In this document: piece by piece, positions 23,037-31,234 of the stretch
Layout of the letters: the number at the start of each line of letters is the position of its first letter
How positions within the stretch are numbered: the stretch's first letter is position 1
Assembly: GCA_019116285.1 (NCBI GenBank)
Contig: DXBX01000066.1
Coordinates: forward strand, 1 to 41,006
Reading direction: 5' to 3'
Origin: Candidatus Bacteroides merdigallinarum
GTDB taxonomy: Bacteria > Bacteroidota > Bacteroidia > Bacteroidales > Bacteroidaceae
Length of the DNA stretch: 41,006 nt
Program-made: the position numbers and the translations under genes
Notes under the pieces: generated by a model
The model's input: the letters and a program-made list of their open reading frames with translations, nothing else
Database searches by the model: none
Told to the model about the DNA's origin: nothing

Positions 23037-23564
23037 TCAGAAGAGGAACTGCAGCCCCAACTGGAAGCGGCGCACATTGGCATCCATGCCGAAGTCCGCG
23101 TGCTTTCCCAGCCAGGCGCCTTCCTTCTCCTCGTCATTGCTCCAGCCCAGGAAGAGATATTGGGCCATCAAGCGCAAATGGGGACACACAGCATAAGAAG
23201 CCCCCAGACTGAAACCGGCCTCCTGATACGTACACTGCCCTCCCTCCACATCGCTGGAGGCAAAGTTCAGCTTGCCCTCGACGAACATACGGAAGGCCGA
23301 ACCCGTCAGGAAACTGAAACGGGCAAAGGGCGTATAAGTCACGTAGGCATAATCGCCCGTCTCAAACCCCACCTTGAAGCCCGCCGCCCAACGGTCGTTG
23401 AACTGATAGCCCACGGCCGGGGTCAGCACCGCATAATTCTTGAAATGCGTGCTGGCATACGAGGCGACACCTTCCACAAAGATACCCCGCTCATCCTGCG
23501 CCTTAAGGGAAGTGGCGGACAACAGGCTCAAGGCAAGAGACAAAAATAAAAACCTGATTTTCAT
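23037..23564 (-). CDS. Small outer-membrane beta-barrel protein
   Basis: Started at ATG 23564 (175 residues). The signal peptide MKIRFLFLSLALSLLSATSLKAQ is cut before DERGIF. The rest is a run of short amphipathic strands (YASTHFKNYAVLTPAVGYQF, then WAAGFKVGFETGDYAYVTYTPFARFSF) ending in LGLQFLF, a terminal Phe as used for outer-membrane insertion. This fits an eight-stranded OmpX-like or Omp_b-brl-type barrel. No specific function is visible. It stands alone between the acyltransferase and the HipBST-like module; a TAATTTTG box (minus strand, 23641-23648) lies upstream. Confidence 0.75.
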   Translation of the reverse strand: MKIRFLFLSLALSLLSATSLKAQDERGIFVEGVASYASTHFKNYAVLTPAVGYQFNDRWAAGFKVGFETGDYAYVTYTPFARFSFLTGSAFRMFVEGKLNFASSDVEGGQCTYQEAGFSLGASYAVCPHLRLMAQYLFLGWSNDEEKEGAWLGKHADFGMDANVRRFQLGLQFLF

Positions 23565-23640
23565 AAGCACAACTATTAAATTAAAGAATAGACAGATACC
23601 AAGGGCAGAGATATACTTATCTTGCCTATTTTTATAATCA

Positions 23641-23648
23641 CAAAATTA
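23641..23648 (-). promoter_or_regulatory. -7 box for the beta-barrel gene
   Basis: Minus strand TAATTTTG, 77 nt upstream of the ATG at 23564. Confidence 0.4.
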
Positions 23649-23736
23649 GGAAAATACTGCATAGGTTACACGAAAATTTGTGTGCAAGCAGACATTTCTC
23701 CCCCTCCGGAAGTCCACCCCTATTCGCTTTCACATT

Positions 23737-23754
23737 TATACCCGAAAAGGTATA
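23737..23754. promoter_or_regulatory. Operator 1 of the hip-like module
   Basis: TATACC-CGAAAA-GGTATA, a perfect 6-bp inverted repeat around 6 nt, and the upstream-most of three related sites before the HipB-like gene. Confidence 0.65.
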
Positions 23755-23777
23755 TTCACGCCCTTTAAAGGAAAAAT

Positions 23778-23795
23778 TATACCCGAAGGGGTACA
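23778..23795. promoter_or_regulatory. Operator 2 of the hip-like module
   Basis: TATACC-CGAAGG-GGTACA, one mismatch from operator 1 in the arms. It covers the expected -33 region of the promoter at 23813. Confidence 0.65.
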
Positions 23796-23812
23796 ATGTA
23801 GATATATTTTCG

Positions 23813-23836
23813 TATATTTGCCCCCGAAAGGGTATA
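23813..23836 (+). promoter_or_regulatory. hip-like promoter and operator 3
   Basis: TATATTTG (23813-23820) is the -7 box. Directly after it, CCCGAAAGGGTATA (23823-23836) keeps the right half of operators 1 and 2 with a degenerate left half, over the likely transcription start. ATG follows at 23841, so the leader is very short. The layout predicts self-repression by the HipB-like protein. Confidence 0.6.
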
Positions 23837-23840
23837 ATTT

Positions 23841-24059
23841 ATGGAACAGACCAACCTATCCAAATTTGTAAAGGCCATGCGAAAGCGATACGGCCTGACA
23901 CAGGTAGACCTATCCGAGAAATCGGGCGTGGGACTGCGCTTCGTGCGCGAACTGGAGCAAGGCAAGCAGACGCTCCGTCTAGATAAAGTGAACCTGATAC
24001 TGAATTTGTTCGGAAAAGAAGTGGGAGCCGTGCCCATCAGCCGGGAGGAAGAATCATGA
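23841..24059 (+). CDS. HipB-like XRE-family DNA-binding antitoxin
   Basis: 72 residues, almost entirely one helix-turn-helix domain of the XRE/Cro type: LSKFVKAMRKRYGLTQVDLSEKSGVGLRFVRELEQGKQTLRL. This is the length of a minimal HipB. It probably binds the three TATACC-type palindromes just upstream and represses the module. Its TGA stop overlaps the ATG of the next gene (ATGA at 24056), so the three genes form a tightly coupled operon. In HipBST systems HipB contributes to repression, while the small HipS protein neutralises the kinase. Confidence 0.85.
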   Translation: MEQTNLSKFVKAMRKRYGLTQVDLSEKSGVGLRFVRELEQGKQTLRLDKVNLILNLFGKEVGAVPISREEES

Positions 24060-24385
24060 AACAAGCCACCGTATATGTACGCAACCACAAAGCCGGCGTG
24101 CTGACCGAAGACGCGGACGGCTATACATTTCAGTATGATATGGACTTCCTGCATTCAGTACATGCGGAAGCCGTCAGCTTGACATTGCCACTTCGTGAGG
24201 AACCCTTTCAAGCCAAAGAATTGTTCCCGTTCTTCGACGGATTAATCCCGGAAGGCTGGCTGCTCGACATCGCCGAACGAAACTGGAAAATCAATGCACG
24301 GGACCGCATGTCTCTCCTGTTGGCCTGCTGCAAGGATTGCATCGGTGCCGTAGGCGTGGAACCACTCCCGACTGTAACTGAATGA
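24056..24385 (+). CDS. HipS-like protein (HipA N-terminal subdomain)
   Basis: 109 residues that match only the N-terminal subdomain 1 of HipA: ATVYVRNHKAGVLTEDADGYTFQYD, then LPLREEPFQAKELFPFFDGLIPEGWLLDI and MSLLLACCKDCIGAVGV. The gene is complete, with its own start and stop, and is not a broken HipA: both junctions are ATGA overlaps. This is the split arrangement of HipBST modules, where HipS acts as the antitoxin of the HipT kinase. That role is assigned by comparison with the studied E. coli O127:H6 system. Confidence 0.82.
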   Translation: MKQATVYVRNHKAGVLTEDADGYTFQYDMDFLHSVHAEAVSLTLPLREEPFQAKELFPFFDGLIPEGWLLDIAERNWKINARDRMSLLLACCKDCIGAVGVEPLPTVTE

Positions 24386-25329
24386 CTATGGACAAATGCT
24401 TGTATTGTTACCAAGAACTGACCAACGGGGAAAAAGATTTCCACCCGGCATGTGCCAAGAGGATGTTCGGTGCCCCATACGCCCCTGAACTACCCTACAC
24501 GCGTGACAACCTGACCGAATTGGCCCGTCTAATCATCCGCAGCCAAACGACCCTGACCGGCGTACAAGCCAAACTGTCACTAGACATTCACCAAGAAGAC
24601 AGAAATGATCCCGGCCGCTTCACCATTGTCGGGTTATGGGGCAGATACATCCTAAAGCCCCAAACCGATCGTTTCCCCCACCTGCCTGAAGTCGAAGACC
24701 TAACCATGCATCTGGCGGAAGCAACGAAGATGAAGGTAGTACCCCATTGTCTTATCCGCTTTGCGGATGGCGAACTCTGCTACCTGACTCGCCGTATCGA
24801 CCGCACTGACCGAGGGGAAAAAATCCCCATGGAGGACATGTGCCAACTGACAGAACGACTAACCGAATACAAATACAAAGGCTCGTACGAGCAAATAGCC
24901 AAAACCATCCGAAAATATTCAGCCGCCCCTTTGCTGGACCTGGTCATTTTTTGGGAACAAGTCTTGTTCTCGTGGATGACCGGCAATGCGGACATGCACC
25001 TGAAGAATTTTTCCCTATACAGCCGGCAGAAAGGAGAATACCTCCTGACCCCGGCCTACGATTTGCTCTCCACCACTCTGGTCATGCCGGAAGACACCGA
25101 AGAACTGGCCCTGACCCTGAACGGCAAAAAAAGAAAGATCCACAAACCGGACTTCATACTCCCCATGCAGGCGTCAGGTTTAAGTGAAAAAGTCATAGAC
25201 AACCTTTTCCACAAATTCCTGCATGCCCGGAGCAAATGGGAAACCTGTATCGAACAATCATTCCTGCCGGAGGAAATGAAAGTTGCATACAAGGCCCTCT
25301 TAAAAGAAAGGTCAGAACAACTGTTATGA
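24382..25329 (+). CDS. HipT-like serine/threonine kinase toxin
   Basis: 315 residues, HipA C-terminal kinase without the N-subdomain. An N-terminal CLYCYQEL...FHPACAKRMFG segment (Cys6, Cys9, His21, Cys24) looks like a small zinc site. The Gly-rich loop reads TTLTGVQAKLSLDI: Thr57 and Thr59 stand where E. coli O127:H6 HipT has the autophosphorylated Ser57 and Ser59. Catalytic Asp204 is in GNADMHLKNFS and the metal-binding Asp227 in PAYDLLST, so the kinase core is complete. HipA/HipT proteins phosphorylate aminoacyl-tRNA synthetases and stop translation; the target here is not known. The ATG overlaps the hipS-like stop. Confidence 0.85.
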   Translation: MTMDKCLYCYQELTNGEKDFHPACAKRMFGAPYAPELPYTRDNLTELARLIIRSQTTLTGVQAKLSLDIHQEDRNDPGRFTIVGLWGRYILKPQTDRFPHLPEVEDLTMHLAEATKMKVVPHCLIRFADGELCYLTRRIDRTDRGEKIPMEDMCQLTERLTEYKYKGSYEQIAKTIRKYSAAPLLDLVIFWEQVLFSWMTGNADMHLKNFSLYSRQKGEYLLTPAYDLLSTTLVMPEDTEELALTLNGKKRKIHKPDFILPMQASGLSEKVIDNLFHKFLHARSKWETCIEQSFLPEEMKVAYKALLKERSEQLL

Positions 25330-25401
25330 ATCCCATAACATGGCCAGAGACAAAGCTTACCAGACAGGAATAAAATACCCCAAAGTCGCCCCTCCTCCCT
25401 A

Positions 25402-25464
25402 CCAAGTCCCTACCTGCTCCCTGTGTATAAACAAGGAGAAGGTAGGGAGCAGGTAGGGACTTGG
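25402..25464. repeat. Perfect 21-bp inverted repeat between hipT-like gene and purN
   Basis: The arm CCAAGTCCCTACC followed by TGCTCCCT (25402-25422) and its exact reverse complement (25444-25464) surround a 21-nt loop. It lies between two convergent genes and would form a strong stem in transcripts from either side, so a terminator or mRNA-end role is plausible. Confidence 0.7.
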
Positions 25465-25499
25465 AGGCACTTTGGGCCGGCCTTGGAGGCACTTTGGGC
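25460..25499. repeat. Two 18-bp direct repeats
   Basis: CTTGGAGGCACTTTGGGC occurs at 25460-25477 and 25482-25499, four bases apart. The first copy overlaps the right arm of the 21-bp inverted repeat. No coding function is apparent. Confidence 0.65.
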
Positions 25500-25531
25500 G
25501 GGCTTTCGCGAAACATTGGCGCAGCCTGCGC

Positions 25532-26104
25532 TTACAGAGCCTGCAAGAGTGATTCGATGACCTCCGGATAGTGGGCATACTCCAGCGCGTGGACGCGGGC
25601 AGCCAGGGTGTCCGGCGTGTCGTCCGGCAGGACGGGGCAGGTGTACTGGTGGATGACGGCGCCCTCGTCGTAGTGCTCGTTGGTGTAGTGGATGGTGATG
25701 CCGCTCTCCGACTCGCCGGCGGCGAGGACGGCCTCGTGGACGCGGTCGCCATACATGCCTTTGCCGCCGAACTTGGGCAGGAGGGAGGGATGGATGTTGA
25801 CCATGCGCTGCGGATAGGCGTGGAGGACATTGTCCGGTACGCGGGCAAGGAAACCCGCCAGGACTACGAAGTCGATGGCGTGCGCCTGCAAGGCCTGCAA
25901 GACGGGCTGTCCGTCCGCCCATTCCTCCTTATTAAAACAGAGGGCGGGGATGTCCAGTGCCCGGGCACGCTGCAAGACGTAGGCGGTCGGCCGGTTGGTC
26001 AGAATCAATGCCACACGGGCAGAACCTTTTTCACGGAAATAACGGGCGATATTCTCGGCATTCGTTCCGTTTCCTGAAGCTAAAATGGCGATGTTTTTTT
26101 CCAT
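25532..26104 (-). CDS. purN: Phosphoribosylglycinamide formyltransferase
   Basis: 190 residues, normal PurN length. It transfers a formyl group from 10-formyltetrahydrofolate to GAR, the third step of purine synthesis. The start MEKNIAILASGNGTNAENI carries the phosphate-binding SGxGTN loop. NIHPSLLPKFGGKGMYG (about residues 103-119) has the catalytic Asn and His, and HYTNEHYDEGAVIHQ has the catalytic Asp. The gene is divergent from acpP and appears to be alone. Start: ATG 26104. No TAnnTTTG box was found upstream. Confidence 0.93.
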   Translation of the reverse strand: MEKNIAILASGNGTNAENIARYFREKGSARVALILTNRPTAYVLQRARALDIPALCFNKEEWADGQPVLQALQAHAIDFVVLAGFLARVPDNVLHAYPQRMVNIHPSLLPKFGGKGMYGDRVHEAVLAAGESESGITIHYTNEHYDEGAVIHQYTCPVLPDDTPDTLAARVHALEYAHYPEVIESLLQAL

Positions 26105-26170
26105 AATACACGATATTTATGCACAGAATCATAAAAAATGTGCAAAATCCAGTACTTAATGTCCGAAAAA

Positions 26171-26202
26171 TTTGCACGGACAAAGAATTATTCATTCCTT
26201 TG
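26171..26202 (+). promoter_or_regulatory. Probable promoter of acpP-fabF-rnc
   Basis: TTTG (26171-26174), 20 nt, then TTCCTTTG (26195-26202). The second position of the -7 box is T and not A; spacing is ideal. The AT-rich leader to ATG 26254 is typical of strongly expressed Bacteroides genes. Confidence 0.5.
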
Positions 26203-26253
26203 CAGCGCAAAAATAAAGAAATAAACCTGATTATTAACTAAAAAATTAAAGTT

Positions 26254-26490
26254 ATGTCTGAAATTGCATCTAAAGTGAAAGCGATTATCGTTGATAAGTT
26301 AGGCGTTGAAGAATCCGAAGTTAAGAACGAGGCTAGCTTCACGAACGACCTGGGAGCCGATTCTCTGGACACTGTAGAACTCATCATGGAATTCGAGAAG
26401 GAATTCGGCATCTCCATCCCCGATGACCAGGCTGAGAAGATCGCTACCGTAGGCGATGCCATCAACTACATCGAAGAGCACTCTAAATAA
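26254..26490 (+). CDS. acpP: Acyl carrier protein
   Basis: 78 residues, acidic, helical. The DSL motif in [11 protein letters not shown] places the 4'-phosphopantetheine on Ser37. The protein carries the growing acyl chains in type II fatty-acid synthesis and also feeds lipid A and phospholipid synthesis. It is first in the conserved acpP-fabF-rnc operon; fabF follows after 21 nt. Codon choice is strongly biased, as expected for an abundant protein. Confidence 0.96.
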   Translation: MSEIASKVKAIIVDKLGVEESEVKNEASFTNDLGADSLDTVELIMEFEKEFGISIPDDQAEKIATVGDAINYIEEHSK

Positions 26491-26511
26491 TCCCATCCAT
26501 CCGTTTATCAC

Positions 26512-27777
26512 ATGGAATTAAAAAGAGTCGTGGTAACAGGTCTTGGTGCCGTTACCCCCATTGGCAACACAGTCTCCGAGTTTTGGGAGAATCTGGTCAA
26601 CGGGGTTAGCGGGGCTGGACCTATTACTCATTTCGATGCTTCCCTTTTCAAGACACAGTTTGCATGCGAGGTGAAGAACTTCGATGCATCCCAATATATC
26701 GACCGCAAGGAAGCCCGCAAGATGGACCTGTACACGCAGTATGCCGTTGCGGTAGCCAAACAAGCTGTGGGCGATTCCGGTCTTGACGTAGAAAAGGAAG
26801 ATTTGAACCGTATCGGCGTCATCTTCGGTGCCGGTATCGGCGGTATCCGTACGTTCGAAGAGGAAGCCGGCAACTACGCGTTGACGGGCAAGGAAAGAGG
26901 TCCGCGCTTTAATCCGTTCTTCATCCCCAAGATGATTTCGGACATCGCAGCCGGCCAGATTTCCATCTTGTACGGATTCCATGGTCCCAACTACGCGACC
27001 TGCTCCGCATGCGCCACTTCGACGAATGCCATTGCGGACGCCTTCAACCTCATCCGCCTGGGCAAGGCCAATGCCATCGTCACCGGTGGTTCCGAGGCTG
27101 CCATCGCAGCCTGCGGCGTAGGCGGCTTCAATGCCATGCATGCCCTGTCCACGCGCAATGACTCTCCGGAGACAGCTTCCCGCCCGTTCAGTGCCAGCCG
27201 CGACGGCTTCATCATGGGCGAAGGCGGCGGTTGCATCATCCTGGAAGAACTGGAGCATGCCAAGGCCCGCGGCGCGAAGATCTATGCCGAGGTAGCCGGC
27301 GTGGGCATGTCGGCCGACGCTTATCACCTGACGGCCTCTCATCCGGAAGGCCTTGGTGCGAAACTGGTGATGCAGAATGCCCTGGAGGATGCAGAGATGA
27401 ATCCCGAGGACATCGACTACATCAACGTGCACGGCACGTCGACGCCCGTAGGCGACATTTCCGAGGCCAAGGCCATCAAGGAAGTGTTCGGGGAACATGC
27501 GTATAAACTGAACATCAGCTCCACGAAGTCCATGACCGGACATCTGCTGGGTGCAGCGGGTGCCGTGGAGGCCATTGCCAGCATCCTGGCCATCAAGAAC
27601 GGCATCGTGCCCCCCACCATCAACCACGAGGAGGGCGACAATGACGCCGAGATTGACTATGACCTGAACTTCACGTTCAACAAGGCCCAGGAGCGCGAAG
27701 TAAACGCCGCCTTGTCCAACACCTTCGGCTTCGGAGGCCACAACGCGTGCGTCATCTTCAAGAAATACGCTGAATAA
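26512..27777 (+). CDS. fabF: 3-oxoacyl-ACP synthase II (KAS II)
   Basis: 421 residues. Condenses malonyl-ACP with acyl-ACP to lengthen fatty acids. The thiolase-fold catalytic triad is intact: Cys167 in SACATS, His in [11 protein letters not shown], and His in [11 protein letters not shown], with the typical [10 protein letters not shown]-terminal loop. It starts with [14 protein letters not shown] as in other FabF proteins. It is located between acpP and rnc and is separated from rnc by only 4 nt, so all three are one transcript. Confidence 0.96.
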   Translation: MELKRVVVTGLGAVTPIGNTVSEFWENLVNGVSGAGPITHFDASLFKTQFACEVKNFDASQYIDRKEARKMDLYTQYAVAVAKQAVGDSGLDVEKEDLNRIGVIFGAGIGGIRTFEEEAGNYALTGKERGPRFNPFFIPKMISDIAAGQISILYGFHGPNYATCSACATSTNAIADAFNLIRLGKANAIVTGGSEAAIAACGVGGFNAMHALSTRNDSPETASRPFSASRDGFIMGEGGGCIILEELEHAKARGAKIYAEVAGVGMSADAYHLTASHPEGLGAKLVMQNALEDAEMNPEDIDYINVHGTSTPVGDISEAKAIKEVFGEHAYKLNISSTKSMTGHLLGAAGAVEAIASILAIKNGIVPPTINHEEGDNDAEIDYDLNFTFNKAQEREVNAALSNTFGFGGHNACVIFKKYAE

Positions 27778-27781
27778 GGTC

Positions 27782-28615
27782 GTGTTACGCAATCAAATAG
27801 ACAAGATAAGGCTCCTGTTCCACAAGGACAGAGAGTCTTATTTTTGTTTTTACCGGATTCTGGGGTTCTTCCCCCGGCATATCCACTACTACAAGCAGGC
27901 CGTCCTGCACAAGTCCGTCTTCCTGCGCTCGGAAGAGGGCCGGCCGCTGAACAATGAACGGCTGGAGTTCCTGGGCGATGCCATCCTGGACGCAGTGGTG
28001 GCCGATGTGGTGTACCGGCATTTCGAGGGCCGGCGCGAAGGCTTCCTGACCAACACGCGCTCCAAGATTGTACAGCGGGAGACGCTGAACAAACTGGCCG
28101 TAGAGATAGGGCTGGACAAGCTGGTGAAGTACACCGTCCGCTCATCATCCCACAACAGCTACATGTATGGCAATGCTTTCGAGGCCTTCATCGGTGCGAT
28201 ATATATGGACCAAGGCTACGAGCGTTGCAAGCAATTCATTGAAAAGAAAATCCTGAAGGAGCATATTGACCTGGACAAAATGTCGCGCAAGGAGGTGAAC
28301 TTCAAGTCGAAGCTCATCGAATGGAGCCAGAAGTACAAATTCGCCGTGTCGTTCGAGCTCATCGAGCAGGTGGAGGACAAGGACCGCAGCCCCATGTTCC
28401 ACACCGAGGTGAAGGTGGAAGGGCTCTCCGCCGGCAAGGGTACGGGCTACTCCAAGAAGGAATCCCAACAGAACGCCGCCCGCATGGCGCTGAACAAAAT
28501 CAAGGGAGATGCCGAGTTCCGGCTGAAGATTGCCGAGGCAAAGGAGGCCAACCGCCCCCTCCCGACAGAAACCTCAGCCGAAGCAGACCCCCATCCGGCG
28601 TCCTTGGACGACTAA
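27782..28615 (+). CDS. rnc: Ribonuclease III
   Basis: 277 residues, with a GTG start at 27782 just after fabF; no nearer ATG keeps the conserved IRLLFHKDRESYF segment. Cuts double-stranded RNA in rRNA and mRNA maturation. The signature NERLEFLGDAILDAVVADVVY and the later FEAFIGAIYMDQGYE supply the acidic metal-binding residues. A double-stranded-RNA-binding domain follows (FKSKLIEWSQKYKF, then GYSKKESQQNAARMALNKI). The C-terminal tail (about 25 residues) is extended, and its last 42 nt overlap the 3' end of pfkA on the other strand. Confidence 0.93.
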   Translation: MLRNQIDKIRLLFHKDRESYFCFYRILGFFPRHIHYYKQAVLHKSVFLRSEEGRPLNNERLEFLGDAILDAVVADVVYRHFEGRREGFLTNTRSKIVQRETLNKLAVEIGLDKLVKYTVRSSSHNSYMYGNAFEAFIGAIYMDQGYERCKQFIEKKILKEHIDLDKMSRKEVNFKSKLIEWSQKYKFAVSFELIEQVEDKDRSPMFHTEVKVEGLSAGKGTGYSKKESQQNAARMALNKIKGDAEFRLKIAEAKEANRPLPTETSAEADPHPASLDD

Positions 28616-29584
28616 GTCGTGCTCTTCCGTCACCATCTTCATCTTGCCGGCCGTCTCCTCCAAGGGGATGGAAAGGACGTTGTTGCCCCGCAGGGCTATC
28701 ATACGGCCGAAGCGCCCGTTGGCTATCAGCTCCGTGGCATGGCCGCCCATACGGGTAGCCAGGTTGCGGTCGAAGGGCGTGGGCGAACCGCCACGCTGGA
28801 TATAACCTAAGACCGTCTCGCGGGTCTCGATGCCGGTTTCGTACTCCACTTCCTGGGCTATGTATTCGCCGGCGCGTTTCCGACCATCGGTGGGGATACC
28901 TTCAGCCACCACCACGATGGAATAGGGCTTGCCGCGCTTCAGGCGATCGAGGATGGCGGTGCCGATATTATGGATGTTATAAGATATTTCCGGCAGGAGG
29001 ATGACATCTCCCCCACCTGCCATGCCGGCATAGAGGGCTATCCATCCAGCCTTGTGTCCCATCACCTCGATGACCATCACACGCTTGTGGGCGCTGGCGG
29101 TGCAGTGCAGGCGGTCGATGGCGTCGGTGGCAATGCTGACGGCCGAGTCGAAGCCGAAGGAGAAGTCGGTGCCCCATATGTCATTGTCGATGGTCTTGGG
29201 CACGGACACAATGTTCAGGCCCATGGCCGACAGGCGGGCAGCCGTCTGGGTGGTGCCGTTGCCGCCGATGCAGACAATGCAGTCCAGTCCCATTTCCTTC
29301 ATGTTGCGCTCGATGAGGAGGGGTTTGTTGACACCGGACACCACACCGTTCTTCTTGAAAGGATTCTCTCGCGAAGTGCCCAGCATAGTGCCTCCGAGAT
29401 TGAGCAATCCCGAAAGCGAGTCGCGGGTAATGACCTCCGTGTCCTTGGTCAGCAGGCCCTGAAAGCCACTATGTATTCCTATCACCTCCATACCGTAATG
29501 GTTGATGGCTGTCTTGCACACGCCGCGAATGGTGGCATTGATGCCCGGGCAATCGCCTCCGGAAGTAAGTATGCCTATTCTCAT
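28574..29584 (-). CDS. pfkA: 6-phosphofructokinase
   Basis: 336 residues from ATG 29584; the upstream in-frame extension (MSIVIYQLA) is not conserved in the family. Phosphorylates fructose 6-phosphate in glycolysis. Motifs: ILTSGGDCPGINA at the start, GGNGTT with Gly110, PKTIDNDI with Lys130 and the catalytic Asp, EVMGHKAGWIA and GYIQRGGSPTPFDR. Gly at the position of E. coli Gly104 points to ATP as donor, while Lys at the position of E. coli Gly124 is the form seen in PPi enzymes and some ATP enzymes, so donor choice is likely but not certain ATP. It is convergent with rnc and overlaps it by 42 nt. Confidence 0.9.
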   Translation of the reverse strand: MRIGILTSGGDCPGINATIRGVCKTAINHYGMEVIGIHSGFQGLLTKDTEVITRDSLSGLLNLGGTMLGTSRENPFKKNGVVSGVNKPLLIERNMKEMGLDCIVCIGGNGTTQTAARLSAMGLNIVSVPKTIDNDIWGTDFSFGFDSAVSIATDAIDRLHCTASAHKRVMVIEVMGHKAGWIALYAGMAGGGDVILLPEISYNIHNIGTAILDRLKRGKPYSIVVVAEGIPTDGRKRAGEYIAQEVEYETGIETRETVLGYIQRGGSPTPFDRNLATRMGGHATELIANGRFGRMIALRGNNVLSIPLEETAGKMKMVTEEHDLVVQGRRMGVCFG

Positions 29585-29680
29585 AGCTAATTGATAAATG
29601 ACAATTGACAACAGTGTCCTAAACAGCGGTAAAGGTAAGAAAAAAGCGGGAAAAAAGATAAAGATACCAAGAATAAAGAT

Positions 29681-29688
29681 TACTTTTG
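29681..29688 (+). promoter_or_regulatory. -7 box of the GH3-EamA operon
   Basis: TACTTTTG, an exact TAnnTTTG match, 28 nt before the ATG at 29717. Confidence 0.55.
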
Positions 29689-29716
29689 CGTCGCCAAACA
29701 GATTTCACTAAGAACG

Positions 29717-31228
29717 ATGAACATCACGAAATTACTGAATAAGGCTTATTTTGCCCCGCGTTTGAAAGAAATCGAACAGTATGCCACCCGCTCCGGACAA
29801 CTGCAGGAGCAGGTGTTGCAACGCCTCCTCCACTTGGCGGCAGGCACGGAATGGGGCAAGAAATACGATTTTGCAAATCTGCATTCGTATGACGAATTCC
29901 GTCGGCGCCTACCTATACAGACCTACGAGGAAGTGAAGCCCTACGTGGCACGTATGCGCCAGGGAGAGCAGAACCTGGTCTGGCCGTCGGAAATCCGCTG
30001 GTTCGCCAAGTCATCGGGCACCACCAACGACAAGAGCAAGTTTATCCCCGTCAGCCGGGAATCCCTCAAAGATACGCACTACCGGGGCGGACAGGATGCC
30101 GTGGCCATCTACCTGGGTCAGAATCCCGAAAGCCGTTTCTTCTCCGGAAAAGGGCTGATATTGGGCGGCAGCCATGCCCCCAACCTGAACTCCAACCATA
30201 GCCTGGTGGGCGACCTCAGCGCCATCCTCATAGAAAACATCCCCTCGCTGGTCAACCTCATCCGCGTGCCGAGCAAACAGACGGCCCTGATGGGCGAATT
30301 CGAGGCGAAGATGGAGGCTATTGCGAGAGAGACCATCGGCGCGAACGTGACCAACCTGTCCGGCGTGCCTTCGTGGATGCTGGTGCTCATCAAGCATATC
30401 CTGGATAAAACGGGACGGCAGACGCTGGAAGAAGTGTGGCCCAACTTGGAAGTGTTCTTCCACGGCGGAGTGGCCTTCACACCCTATCGCGAACAGTACA
30501 AGCAGATTATCCGCAGCCCGAAGATGCACTATGTGGAGACGTACAACGCCTCCGAAGGCTATTTCGGCACGCAGAACGACCCGACCGATCCGGCCATGCT
30601 GCTGATGATAGACTATGGTATCTTCTTTGAATTTATCCCCCTGGAGGAAATCGACAAGGAGAACCCGCACGCCTATTGCCTGGAGGAAGTGGAACTGGGC
30701 AAGAACTACGCCATGGTCATCACCACCTCGGCGGGCCTGTGGCGCTACCTGATAGGCGATACGGTGAAGTTCACGAGCAAGCATCCGTACAAATTCGTCA
30801 TCACCGGCCGCACGAAGCACTTCATCAACGCTTTCGGCGAGGAGCTCATCGTGGACAATGCCGAGAAAGGTCTGGCACGCGCCTGCGCCGAAACGGGTGC
30901 GCAGGTATTGGAATACTCTGCCGCACCGGTCTTCATGGATGCCAACGCCAAATGCCGCCACCAGTGGCTGATAGAGTTTGCCAAGATGCCGGACGATGTA
31001 CAACGCTTTGCACGCATCCTGGACGACACGCTGAAGGAAATCAACTCCGATTACGAGGCGAAGCGTCAGAATGACCTGGCTTTGCAGCCGCTGGAAGTCA
31101 TCGTGGCACGCAAAGGATTGTTCCACGACTGGCTGGCACAGAAAGGCAAGCTGGGCGGGCAGCACAAGATTCCCCGGCTGAGCAACACGCGCGAGTATAT
31201 CGAAGAGATGCTGGCACTGAACAAATAA
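29717..31228 (+). CDS. GH3-family acyl-adenylating enzyme
   Basis: 503 residues, full length for bacterial GH3 proteins. GH3 enzymes belong to the ANL adenylate-forming superfamily and join acyl groups to amino acids in plants; the bacterial substrate is not known. Motif 1 is SSGTTNDKSKFIPVS (about residues 99-113), the adenylation loop. YNASEGYFGTQND and the C-terminal TGRTKHFINAFGEEL complete the ATP-binding and hinge regions. The next gene, an EamA exporter, starts 6 nt downstream, so both are in one operon and might make and move the same small product (inference). Confidence 0.88.
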   Translation: MNITKLLNKAYFAPRLKEIEQYATRSGQLQEQVLQRLLHLAAGTEWGKKYDFANLHSYDEFRRRLPIQTYEEVKPYVARMRQGEQNLVWPSEIRWFAKSSGTTNDKSKFIPVSRESLKDTHYRGGQDAVAIYLGQNPESRFFSGKGLILGGSHAPNLNSNHSLVGDLSAILIENIPSLVNLIRVPSKQTALMGEFEAKMEAIARETIGANVTNLSGVPSWMLVLIKHILDKTGRQTLEEVWPNLEVFFHGGVAFTPYREQYKQIIRSPKMHYVETYNASEGYFGTQNDPTDPAMLLMIDYGIFFEFIPLEEIDKENPHAYCLEEVELGKNYAMVITTSAGLWRYLIGDTVKFTSKHPYKFVITGRTKHFINAFGEELIVDNAEKGLARACAETGAQVLEYSAAPVFMDANAKCRHQWLIEFAKMPDDVQRFARILDDTLKEINSDYEAKRQNDLALQPLEVIVARKGLFHDWLAQKGKLGGQHKIPRLSNTREYIEEMLALNK

Positions 31229-31234
31229 ACCGCC

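Noticed and set aside
24056..25329. HipA gene broken by a frameshift
   Set aside because: Both pieces have proper starts, stops and ATGA overlaps, and the split falls at the subdomain border, as in HipBST systems.
25330..25531. Small open frames in the hip-purN gap
   Set aside because: They consist of the inverted and direct repeats read in frame and have no separate start signals.
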